Below are positions 17,309-24,065 of a stretch of 24,065 bases of DNA, piece by piece. Every line of letters starts with the position of its first letter. The first letter of the stretch is position 1. The DNA lies in contig JBECKQ010000477.1 of the NCBI GenBank assembly GCA_040235375.1, forward strand, positions 1-24,065, given 5' to 3'. The notes below the pieces were generated by a model that searched no databases, was not told the DNA's origin, and saw only the letters and a list, made by a program, of their open reading frames with translations. Position numbers and translations under genes: made by a program. The stretch comes from JBECKQ01 sp040235375 (lineage in GTDB: Bacteria; Planctomycetota; Phycisphaerae; UBA1845).

Positions 17309-18361
17309 ATGAGCGCGATACTCGATCTGCTGGGCGCGGACGCCGATGCCCTCCTCAGCCACAAGTGCACGACGGTCGACAAATCTCTGCTCACCCTGCC
17401 GGGACCGGACTTCGTGGACCGCGTGTTCGCCCCGACCGACCGGCCGATCAATGTTTTGCGGAATCTCCAGACGATCTACAACACCGGCCGGCTGGCCAAG
17501 ACCGGATACCTCTCCATCCTCCCCGTGGACCAGGGGATCGAGCACAGCGCCGGCGCGTCGTTCGCCCCGAACCCGCTCTACTTCGATCCGGAGAACATCG
17601 TCAAGCTGGCGATCGAAGGCGGCTGTAACGCCGTCGCGTCGACCCTCGGCGTGCTTGGTGCCATGGCGAGGAAGTACGCCCACAAAATCCCGTTCCTGCT
17701 CAAAATCAACCACAACGAGCTGCTCACGTATCCGAACAAGTACGACCAGATCATGTTCGCCAACGTACGGCAGGCGTTCGACATGGGGGCTGTGGCCGTC
17801 GGAGCGACGATCTACTTCGGCTCGGAAGAGTCGGACCGGCAGTTGCAGGAGGTTTCCGAGGCGTTCCACGTCGCCCACGAGCTCGGCATGGTCACCGTTC
17901 TCTGGTGCTACCTGCGCAACAGCGCGTTCAAGAAGGACGGCGTCGACTACCACCTCGCCGCGGACCTCACCAGCCAGGCGAACCACCTCGGCGTCACGAT
18001 CGAAGCCGACATCATCAAGCAGAAGCAGCCGGAGAATCGCGGCGGCTTCACCGCCATCAACTTCGGGAAGACGAGCAAGCTCGTTGATGAGAAGCTCACC
18101 ACCGACCACCCCATCGATCTGACGCGCTACCAGGTCGTCGGCTGCTACATGGGGCGCGCCGGACTGATCAACTCCGGCGGGGCATCCTCCGGCAAGAGCG
18201 ACTTTGCCGACGCGGTCCGGACAGCGGTGATCAATAAGCGCGCTGGCGGCACAGGGCTCATCTCCGGCCGGAAGGCGTTCCAGCGGCCCATGGAAGAGGG
18301 CGTCAAGCTCTTCCACCTCATCCAGGACGTGTACCTCGACGATTCGATCACCGTCGCGTGA
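17309..18361 (+). CDS. fbaB: Class I fructose-bisphosphate aldolase (FbaB/DhnA family)
   Basis: It catalyses reversible cleavage of fructose 1,6-bisphosphate to DHAP and glyceraldehyde 3-phosphate by a Schiff-base mechanism, in glycolysis and gluconeogenesis. The 350 residues match Escherichia coli FbaB as I remember it almost end to end, including length. Shared landmarks are NTGRLAKTGYLSILPVDQGI (58-77), HSAGASFAPNPLYFDP, AVGATIYFGSEES (163-175), LRNSAFKKDGVDYH (202-215), CYMGRAGLINSGG (279-291) and GLISGRKAFQRP (316-327). Lys237 in EADIIKQK is the probable Schiff-base lysine by comparison with the DhnA family; this is inference. GGAG lies about 9 bases before the ATG. It is a stand-alone gene, divergent from tig and followed by a strong hairpin terminator. 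Confidence 0.95.
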   Translation: MSAILDLLGADADALLSHKCTTVDKSLLTLPGPDFVDRVFAPTDRPINVLRNLQTIYNTGRLAKTGYLSILPVDQGIEHSAGASFAPNPLYFDPENIVKLAIEGGCNAVASTLGVLGAMARKYAHKIPFLLKINHNELLTYPNKYDQIMFANVRQAFDMGAVAVGATIYFGSEESDRQLQEVSEAFHVAHELGMVTVLWCYLRNSAFKKDGVDYHLAADLTSQANHLGVTIEADIIKQKQPENRGGFTAINFGKTSKLVDEKLTTDHPIDLTRYQVVGCYMGRAGLINSGGASSGKSDFADAVRTAVINKRAGGTGLISGRKAFQRPMEEGVKLFHLIQDVYLDDSITVA

Positions 18362-18399
18362 CCGGTGGAGATTCCCGGTATTTGTTCGCGGATTTTACG

Positions 18400-18431
18400 G
18401 CGGCCCCGGCCATTTGGCGCGGGGCCGCTTT
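18400..18431 (+). terminator. Rho-independent-like terminator after the aldolase gene
   Basis: GCGGCCCCG (18400-18408) pairs perfectly with CGGGGCCGC (18420-18428) around an 11-base loop, followed directly by TTTG. It lies 38 bases after the aldolase stop. The T-tract is short, but the 9-bp GC stem is strong. Confidence 0.6.
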
Positions 18432-18468
18432 GCTGTGCTCCCGCGCGCTCGCAAGCTATCGGACCGCG

Positions 18469-18497
18469 TTGAACCGCCCGGCACCGGCGCATAGACT
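18469..18497 (+). promoter_or_regulatory. Candidate promoter for the PHP phosphoesterase gene
   Basis: TTGAAC (18469-18474, 4 of 6) and TAGACT (18492-18497, 4 of 6) have a 17-base spacer. The start point would be near 18504, 50 bases before the ATG. It lies just after the aldolase terminator, as expected for a new unit that may also include the sigma factor. Confidence 0.38.
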
Positions 18498-18553
18498 TCT
18501 TCCAAAGGCAGCATTGACCAACGCTTCACTGCGTGCAGCGAGGGGAATGACGC

Positions 18554-19339
18554 ATGGGCCCGCTGAAGACCCTTATCCACGTTCACACCAACTATTCACC
18601 GGACGCCGCCACGTCGCCGGAAACGCTCGCCCGCCGGGCGGCGGACGCTGGTATCGACTGTATCGCCGTCACCGACCACGACACGATCGAGGGCGCGCGT
18701 CACCTGGCCTCCATCACCGATTTGCGCGTCATCATCGGCGCAGAAGTCAGCACGCGCGACGGTGACATCATCGGCCTGTTTCTACGTGAGCCGGTGCCGC
18801 CGCGAATGTCGGCCCGTGAAACGGCTGTCGCGATCCGCGAGCAAGGCGGGCTCGTGCTCGTGCCCCACCCGTTCCTGCGGCTCCTCGGCTGCGGATTGCG
18901 CGATGCCATCTGGGACATTCTCGACCTTGTCGATGCCGTCGAAGTCTGCAACGGCCAGAACATCATGAGGGGGCCGGACATAAAGGCCGCTGCGTTTGCA
19001 CTGCGCGTCGGCCTGCCCGCGTTCGTCGGGAGCGACAGTCACACGCCGTGCAGCATCGCTCCCTGCTGGCAGATGCTGCGGCCGTTTTCCGGTCCCGTGG
19101 ATTTCCTGAACGCGCTGCGCATGGCGGAATTGCACGCGGGGAGGCACCCGCTGCGTTATTTCGCGTCCGCCGGCTATCGCACGGCGCGATATCTTCTTGG
19201 CTGCGGGTTTCCGAGCGGCTTTGGCGAAAACCACGATCGAACGGCAGAGTCGGGCCAAATTCAGCCTCGGGATCACCGATTGGGCCCTGCCGAGCGCATT
19301 CTCCGCTCAATCGGACTTTTGCGGCCGTCGATGGAATGA
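18554..19339 (+). CDS. PHP-domain metal-dependent phosphoesterase
   Basis: This is a predicted cytoplasmic hydrolase of phosphate esters using a trinuclear metal site. The PHP motifs appear in order: HVHTNYSPDA (His9, His11, Asp16), VTDHDTIEGA (Asp41, His42), GAEVST (Glu64), VPHPF (His105), VEVCNG (Glu130) and GSDSHT (Asp161, His163). All expected metal ligands are present. The 261-residue length fits the stand-alone PHP family related to histidinol phosphatase and YciV/RnaAM; the substrate could be a sugar phosphate, a nucleotide or RNA ends, and cannot be decided here. GAGGGG lies about 10 bases before the ATG. The gene ends 43 bases before the sigma factor and is probably co-transcribed with it. 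The last 50 residues are variable. Confidence 0.88.
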   Translation: MGPLKTLIHVHTNYSPDAATSPETLARRAADAGIDCIAVTDHDTIEGARHLASITDLRVIIGAEVSTRDGDIIGLFLREPVPPRMSARETAVAIREQGGLVLVPHPFLRLLGCGLRDAIWDILDLVDAVEVCNGQNIMRGPDIKAAAFALRVGLPAFVGSDSHTPCSIAPCWQMLRPFSGPVDFLNALRMAELHAGRHPLRYFASAGYRTARYLLGCGFPSGFGENHDRTAESGQIQPRDHRLGPAERILRSIGLLRPSME

Positions 19340-19382
19340 CACGGCGGCGAAAAACCGGTACCATTTCGACCGGTGGTTGGGC

Positions 19383-19958
19383 ATGGATACGACGCACGGC
19401 AGTCTGCTGGGGCGCATTCGCGATCCGCGTAACCAGGATGCGTGGCGCGAATTCGACGCGATCTATCGGCCGATGCTGTACCGCTTCGCCCGGGCACGCG
19501 GCCTCAAGGACGCCGACGCTGAAGACGTCGCCCAATACTGCCTCGCCGCCATACAGAAATACATCCAGGACTTCCAGTACGATCCGAGCAAAGGGCGCTT
19601 CAAGTCCTGGCTCAGGACCATGGTCAAGAACCGCGTGCTCATGGTGATGCGCAAGGCGGGCGTCGACCTTGCCGAAAGCAAGGACCTCCGCAGGCCGCAG
19701 CAGCGTGAGCAGAGCCCCGAAGAGACGTTCGACGAACTGTGGATGCAGGAGCACCTCAAGCACGCGCTCGATCAAATCAGCCATGAAGTGGCGGACAACA
19801 CGTTTCGCGCGTTTCAGCTCTACGTCTTCAACGAGTGGCCGGTGGAAAGAGTCTGCGAAGAGCTGAGCATGTCCGCGGATCACGTTTACGCGATCAAGTA
19901 TCGGCTCACGAAGAAGCTTAGCGAGCGCATGAAGACCCTCGTGGACGGCCTCGAGTGA
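19383..19958 (+). CDS. ECF-type RNA polymerase sigma factor
   Basis: This is a predicted sigma-70-family factor with only regions 2 and 4, directing RNA polymerase to an alternative promoter set. From the ATG at 19383 it has 191 residues. Region 2 covers about residues 15-90: SLLGRIRDPRNQDAWREF, then FARARGLKDADAEDVAQ (35-51) and FKSWLRTMVKNRV (73-85). Region 4 covers about 120-185, with a helix-turn-helix ending VERVCEELSMSADHVYAIKY (154-173). 'LLGRIRDPRNQDAW' is a hallmark of ECF groups enlarged in Planctomycetes. A longer in-frame start at 19197 would overlap the PHP gene and adds unrelated sequence, so it is rejected. It converges on a Ser/Thr kinase gene 27 bases away, whose zinc motif may make it the regulator of this factor. 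Confidence 0.92.
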   Translation: MDTTHGSLLGRIRDPRNQDAWREFDAIYRPMLYRFARARGLKDADAEDVAQYCLAAIQKYIQDFQYDPSKGRFKSWLRTMVKNRVLMVMRKAGVDLAESKDLRRPQQREQSPEETFDELWMQEHLKHALDQISHEVADNTFRAFQLYVFNEWPVERVCEELSMSADHVYAIKYRLTKKLSERMKTLVDGLE

Positions 19959-19985
19959 CAACTTGATGGACGCGCGCTCCGCTCG

Positions 19986-22502
19986 TTACGGCCGGCCGGC
20001 AAGCAGGCCGACGAGCTGCTCGGCCTCCTCGCGGAGTGAAATCAGCTCACCCGCCGAATTGATCCAGATCGTCTCGCGGTTTATCGTGACGACCACGTCG
20101 TCCGGTTGGATCAGTGTTTCCGGCCAGTTATCCACTGCTTCGCGAAGGTAATCGCGGGCCATGGTGGCCTCGCCCAACCGCGCTCGCGCAATCGCCATGA
20201 TCAAGTACGAATAAGCCGCCGTATACTGGGCTGCTGTTGACTCCCGCGATGTCTCATCCGGTGTCCGGAACTCCGCCACCGCCAGCTTTTGCGCTTCTCG
20301 GGCCGTATTGGATGCCTGGTCCCACCGCCCGTCACGAAGCAACGCCAGCGCCAAGTACCGCTTGATCACCGCACGGGGATCGTCCTTTTCGCTTACCTCG
20401 TCCGCGGCCATGGCCGCCTCGAGTCCACCCTTCACGTCGATCGCATCCTTCCGTGTGAGAATGAGCTTTGCCTTGAGGAGCTTGATCTCCGGCTGATACA
20501 CGAGTCGCTCCTCCGGCCGTTTCCGTGTGACCTGCCACGCGTGCTCCACGCCGGCCAGTGCGTCATCCGTCTTGCCGAGCGCCGCCTGCACGACGGCCAG
20601 GTTCACCAGCGTGTTAACGCCGGGATCCTCTGCCTGGAGGCCGTGCGGAAGCGGTACGCTTGCCTGCTTTCGTCGTTCCTCCTGGCCAACCTTGCGAGCG
20701 GTGAGCAACTGCTGCTCAGCGGTCAGCAGGTCGCCGCGCAATGCGCATACCGCCCCCAGGTTGGCGTAGATCGGCTCGCGCGGGTACGGCGGGTCGGAAT
20801 CGTCCTTTACCTCGATGGCTGTGCGGAACGCCTTTTCCGCCTCGTCCAGCCGACCCTGCACGCGATAGATCACGCCCTCCAGGTTCCACGCGGCCCGTCG
20901 CTGCGGATCGATACGGATGGCTGCCTCGACACAGTCGATCGCTTCATCCAGCAGTTTCGGGTTTGGTTGGTCGTAGTTCTGCTTGTTTTTGACGATCGCC
21001 AAGTTCAGGTACGCCTTCACGTTATATGGGTAGTCGTGCGGGTACTTCGCGATCATCTCCTCGAAAACCGTCCCGGCCTTGTCCCACGACTCGCGATACA
21101 TGTGGGCGAGTCCCGATTGCAGGGCGCCTTCCCGATTGCGTCGCTCCCCCCGGTGGTAAAGCAGAACCGTCGTCACGGCCATGATGATGATCGCCGCCGT
21201 CGCCATCGCCCCGTAGCGATGGCGACGCAGCATCTTCATCCCCCGACGCAGGGGGCCCTGGCGATGGGCGAGCACCGGCAGGTCGTTGAGATACCGGCGC
21301 AGGTCCTCGGCCATCTCGCCGGCGGACTGGTAGCGCGCCTGCGGCGATTTCTCCATCGCCTTCAGGCAGATGTTCTCCAGTTCCGCCGGTACCGACGGCA
21401 TCAGCTTTCGCGGCCGGACCGGCTCGCGAAACATGATGTCGCTGAGCAGTTGACTCCGTTCGCTGGCGCCGAACGCCGGCTGAAGCGCCAGGAGCTCGTA
21501 CAACGTGGCGCCAAGCGAGTAGATGTCCGTTCGCACGTCGACCGGGATTCGCTTGGCGCCGAGCTGCTCGGGGCTCATGTAGCGGTAGGTGCCGATCAGC
21601 GACCCGGAAAGCGTCACCGACTCGTCACCGCTCGCCTTCACCAGGCCGAAATCGAGCACGAGCATTCGCCCGTCGCGGCCGAGCATGAGGTTGCTCGGCT
21701 TGATGTCGCGGTGAATGACGCCCTGAAGGTGCGCATAGTGCAGGCCGTCCGCGACCTCGGCGATCCAGTGGGCGACCTGGGTGTAGTAGGACCGCCGCAG
21801 CGCGCCCGGATGCCGTCGGGCTTCGCCGCCTTCCACCGGTTGGTCCGGTGGCTCGTCCGCCGGGTTGACTTCGCGCCGCCCCACGAGGCGCACGATGGAA
21901 TCCTCCGTGCACGCCTGGCTCGGGTCGGCGGCCAGGCGGCGGACGAGGGCGTTCAGCGTGAGCCCCTCGACCAGCTCCATCGCGTAGTAGTAGCCGTCAC
22001 GCGACTCGCCGAAATCGTGAATGGCGATAATGTTCCGGTGGTGCAGGCGCGCAGCGGCCGCCGCCTCGCGATGAAACCGCTCGACCGTATGGGGATTGCT
22101 CGAACTCACGACGGCCGGCAGCAGCTTCAGCGCGACGGGGCGATTGAGCCGGGTTTGTATCGCCTCGTAGACGATGCCCATTCCACCGCGGCCGATTAGA
22201 CGGAGGACTTCGTAGCCTTCGATTTGCGGAAGGTAGTCGGCCGACGGGCCGGCAGCGCTGTGCGCATCGCCGCCACGCGCCGATTGAACGGTCTGCGTAA
22301 GCGCGGGCTCATCCGCCGAGCGGCCGAGCACCGCCTTGATCTTCAGCAGGAACTGGTTTTGACAGAGGCCGTCTTCGTACGCCTTCCGGCAATCCTCACA
22401 CTCGGCGAGATGTTGCTCGCACGCCTCGCGCTCCTGCGGCGCAGCCGTACCATTGGCGTAGCGCTCGAACTGCGAGAGTGTCAGGCAGCGATCCTTGGAC
22501 AT
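19986..22502 (-). CDS. Membrane Ser/Thr protein kinase with N-terminal zinc-finger motif and C-terminal TPRs
   Basis: This is an 838-residue predicted transmembrane Hanks-type kinase. Residues 28-38, CEQHLAECEDC, give the HxxxCxxC zinc pattern of anti-sigma (ZAS) domains. The kinase domain spans about 97-410: GRGGMGIVYEA (104-114), Lys126, HRDIKPSNLM (264-273), LDFGLVKA (283-290) and GTYRYMSPEQLGAKRIPVDV (304-323). All catalytic residues are present. Residues ~187-238, rich in Arg, Pro and Glu, look like an insertion before helix E. One membrane helix lies at about 432-449, then TPR-like repeats to the end, e.g. ALGKTDDALAGVEHAWQVTR. The ATG at 22502 is preferred over the GTG at 22523 because GAGAGAG precedes it. 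Typical of planctomycete ECF-linked kinases. Confidence 0.93.
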   Translation of the reverse strand: MSKDRCLTLSQFERYANGTAAPQEREACEQHLAECEDCRKAYEDGLCQNQFLLKIKAVLGRSADEPALTQTVQSARGGDAHSAAGPSADYLPQIEGYEVLRLIGRGGMGIVYEAIQTRLNRPVALKLLPAVVSSSNPHTVERFHREAAAAARLHHRNIIAIHDFGESRDGYYYAMELVEGLTLNALVRRLAADPSQACTEDSIVRLVGRREVNPADEPPDQPVEGGEARRHPGALRRSYYTQVAHWIAEVADGLHYAHLQGVIHRDIKPSNLMLGRDGRMLVLDFGLVKASGDESVTLSGSLIGTYRYMSPEQLGAKRIPVDVRTDIYSLGATLYELLALQPAFGASERSQLLSDIMFREPVRPRKLMPSVPAELENICLKAMEKSPQARYQSAGEMAEDLRRYLNDLPVLAHRQGPLRRGMKMLRRHRYGAMATAAIIIMAVTTVLLYHRGERRNREGALQSGLAHMYRESWDKAGTVFEEMIAKYPHDYPYNVKAYLNLAIVKNKQNYDQPNPKLLDEAIDCVEAAIRIDPQRRAAWNLEGVIYRVQGRLDEAEKAFRTAIEVKDDSDPPYPREPIYANLGAVCALRGDLLTAEQQLLTARKVGQEERRKQASVPLPHGLQAEDPGVNTLVNLAVVQAALGKTDDALAGVEHAWQVTRKRPEERLVYQPEIKLLKAKLILTRKDAIDVKGGLEAAMAADEVSEKDDPRAVIKRYLALALLRDGRWDQASNTAREAQKLAVAEFRTPDETSRESTAAQYTAAYSYLIMAIARARLGEATMARDYLREAVDNWPETLIQPDDVVVTINRETIWINSAGELISLREEAEQLVGLLAGRP

Positions 22503-22589
22503 GCTCTCTCGTCGCGAGACCACCGCAAGAGAGGACTTGCCGCGCCTGCCATGGCCTCGCTATTCCTCCTGCCTCCGCCGGTATTCGCT

Positions 22590-23483
22590 TCAAGCCGCTT
22601 GTATTGCGCGCTTTCGCACGACGACCACTCCGGCTGCCACGAGTCCGACCCCCAGAATGATCAATCCCCACTGCGACAGCGTCGGGATTGTCTCGTACAG
22701 TGCGTTCTCGTCCGTGATCACGAAGGACAGGACGTTCCGGCCGGTCACCTGCACGGAAGATAACGCTCTCGGCGCCACCGCCGGATGCGACGCCACGAAC
22801 GTGATGGACTGACCGACGGTGACTGCCGCCTGGTTCGGCAGCAGGATCTCCACGGGCTCTGGCCACTGGAGCGTGTGGGATACCGTCGTACCGCTAGCGC
22901 GAAGCTGCTGCTGGGACTTCTCGACGTTTGTCAGCGTGCGGTGCACCGGCGGCGTTTCGTCCCGGCCGGGCGTTGCGCCGCGGATCAGCACGCGACCTTG
23001 GAGTCCGGTGGCATCCTGCGCAGGCTGGCCGTCAATCAGGGCGTCGTAGGCGGCCGCGTCGATCGGCGAGAAGTCCACGTAGATCGAGAGGGTCGACGGG
23101 AACCCGGCGCTGTTCACGTCCTCCCGGACCACGTTGACTCTCAGCAGGTTGCGCGGGTTGACATCGCCGTTAACGTAGCCGCGAGTGATGAACGTCATCT
23201 GGTTCCCCAGTTGCGCCATGGAATAGCCGGCCAGGTCCGTCGCGGCTCGCGGATTGTACTCGAGGTCGGCAAGGAACCACTCGACGCCATCCAGTCCGGT
23301 GGCGCCGACGTCGTTGACGATCACTTCGCCGCCTCCGCCAATCGAGAGCACTGCATTGCCGCGGGGACAGTTCTTGAATGCCCGGCCGCCTGGATCGAAC
23401 ACAACGCATTGACCTGCAACTTCGCCGGCCGCAAGAAGCGCACACAGCGCCCCCACCGCCGGCGCGATGATGTGCCTTTTCAT
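22590..23483 (-). CDS. IPTL-CTERM sorting-domain surface protein
   Basis: This is a predicted exported protein of 297 residues. The N-terminus MKRHIIAPAVGALCALLAAG is a signal peptide, with cleavage likely near EVAGQ. The mature part has no catalytic motif I recognise; it is rich in beta-strand sequence. The C-terminus IPTLSQWGLIILGVGLVAAG, followed by a VVVVRKR cluster, is a clear IPTL-CTERM signal: an IPTL.xWG motif, a hydrophobic helix and an Arg-rich end. Such signals are processed by exosortase-type enzymes in other Gram-negative bacteria. The ATG at 23483 has AGGAGG 7 bases upstream; longer in-frame starts would cover the promoter and lack a signal peptide at the end. No exosortase is in the window. 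Confidence 0.88.
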   Translation of the reverse strand: MKRHIIAPAVGALCALLAAGEVAGQCVVFDPGGRAFKNCPRGNAVLSIGGGGEVIVNDVGATGLDGVEWFLADLEYNPRAATDLAGYSMAQLGNQMTFITRGYVNGDVNPRNLLRVNVVREDVNSAGFPSTLSIYVDFSPIDAAAYDALIDGQPAQDATGLQGRVLIRGATPGRDETPPVHRTLTNVEKSQQQLRASGTTVSHTLQWPEPVEILLPNQAAVTVGQSITFVASHPAVAPRALSSVQVTGRNVLSFVITDENALYETIPTLSQWGLIILGVGLVAAGVVVVRKRAIQAA

Positions 23484-23562
23484 GACCCGCCTCCTGGTTG
23501 TCCGTTGCCCTCGCGCGGTCCTGGCGCTCGATTTCATCGCGGGACCGCTGGTGCTGCCCGCC

Positions 23563-23571
23563 ATTCTAACA
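23563..23571 (-). promoter_or_regulatory. Candidate extended -10 promoter for the IPTL-CTERM gene
   Basis: On the minus strand TGTTAGAAT contains a -10-like TAGAAT (5 of 6) with the upstream TG of an extended -10 element. No good -35 is seen at the usual distance, which is acceptable for extended -10 promoters. Transcription would begin near 23556, giving a leader of about 73 bases. Confidence 0.35.
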
Positions 23572-23756
23572 TCTGAACGTGGGCGATGATACCCATACGT
23601 TACGATTCGCGCGAGGCATCTCGTCGCCGAGGCGACCGAGCGGTATTTGGGGAAAGCCTACCGGCCCGGTGGCATAAATCGCGATGAAACGGCTACGCCG
23701 TCCCGTACCACACAACGGCGATCATTCCGACACACGTTCTCCGGCTCCGAATTCGC

Positions 23757-24065
23757 TCAGGCAGCCTTCGTCTTGAAGTCCCTGCCGATCCAGCCCTTCG
23801 CGAGAATGAGCATGATGCAGGAGCTGATCGCGATGAAGCCGTAGATAAGCCACATCGTCTGCGTATGCATGTTGGCCGGAGGTGGCGCGCCTTCCGGCAA
23901 GCCCGCCGTGTCCGGACAATAGTGAAGCAAGAACCAACCGGCGTAGAACGGAACAATGACCTTGGTGAGGAACCACGGAAACTGCGCCACGCCCATGTAT
24001 TCGCCAGTGCGGCCTTCGGGCGCAATCTCCGCCGCGTATTGCAAGAAGCGCGGCTGCCACATGGC
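23757..24065 (-). CDS. MFS-type transporter, C-terminal fragment (start beyond window)
   Basis: Only the last 102 codons are in the window; the frame stays open to the right edge. The fragment FLQYAAEIAPEGRTGEYMGV followed by AQFPWFLTKVIVPFYAGWFL is an amphipathic loop then a membrane helix. A second helix, MWLIYGFIAISSCIMLILAK, lies close to the C-terminus, which ends GRDFKTKAA. The pattern 'APEGRTG.Y.G' followed by 'PWF.TK...' is one I associate with MFS or peptide/nucleoside symporter-like proteins of planctomycetes. The substrate cannot be told from this part. The gap 23572-23756 downstream of it shows no gene. Confidence 0.7.
   Translation of the reverse strand, partial: AMWQPRFLQYAAEIAPEGRTGEYMGVAQFPWFLTKVIVPFYAGWFLLHYCPDTAGLPEGAPPPANMHTQTMWLIYGFIAISSCIMLILAKGWIGRDFKTKAA

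Noticed and set aside
21825..21850. QPVEGG in the kinase as a second PEPVEG repeat copy
   Set aside because: The DNA differs at many positions from the repeat consensus and lies within a charged coding insertion; the peptide likeness is chance.
20289..22199. 636-codon open frame on the plus strand antisense to the kinase gene
   Set aside because: It is Arg/His-rich with no domain, and the minus strand there encodes intact kinase motifs. Long antisense frames are expected in GC-rich codon usage.

Overview
The window is GC-rich, gene-dense bacterial chromosome with about twenty protein genes, no rRNA or tRNA that I can see, no insertion sequence and no CRISPR array. The gene set looks like Planctomycetota: a short ECF sigma factor of the 'GSLLGRIRDPRNQDAW' type, a large Ser/Thr kinase with an N-terminal HxxxCxxC zinc motif and C-terminal TPRs, an IPTL-CTERM surface protein, paired clpP genes behind tig, and sulfotransferases in a glycan cluster. 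This assignment is inference from gene content; there is no marker gene for exact placement.

Region 1 (1-10108) is a surface-polysaccharide locus. Most genes lie on the minus strand and read right to left: a fused CMP-nonulosonate synthetase/nonulosonate synthase (NeuA-NeuB), a hydrolysing UDP-GlcNAc 2-epimerase (NeuC type), a NeuD/PglD-type acetyltransferase, a GT-B glycosyltransferase, a Wzx-type flippase and a PAPS-dependent sulfotransferase. A second, unrelated sulfotransferase on the plus strand has its own good promoter. A Wzy/O-antigen-ligase-type polymerase runs off the left edge. Together they predict a Wzx/Wzy-type glycan containing a sialic-acid-like (nonulosonic) sugar and probably sulfate. 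Junctions in the first part of the operon overlap by 1-4 bases, indicating translational coupling.

Region 2 (10109-14014) begins with a roughly 590-base intergenic region that separates the nonulosonate operon from two plus-strand genes. The first encodes an unrecognised secreted protein with a low-complexity N-terminal half and a TPR-like C-terminal half. The second encodes a membrane-anchored CapD/WbpM/PglF-type UDP-sugar 4,6-dehydratase, which could supply the precursor if the sugar is of the legionaminic type.

Region 3 (14082-17038) is a proteostasis operon on the minus strand, tig-clpP-clpP. The second ClpP carries Asn where the catalytic Asp normally sits. Divergent from it is a class I fructose-bisphosphate aldolase (fbaB type), followed by a clear hairpin terminator.

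Region 4 (18554-24065) holds a PHP-family phosphoesterase, the ECF sigma factor, the convergent zinc-finger/Ser-Thr kinase/TPR protein, the IPTL-CTERM protein and the C-terminal end of an MFS-like transporter cut by the right edge.

The most interesting points are the NeuA-NeuB fusion, the sulfotransferases around the nonulosonate operon, the Asn-type ClpP paired with a canonical ClpP, and a 'PEPVEG'-type interspersed repeat at the 5' end of the glycosyltransferase gene.
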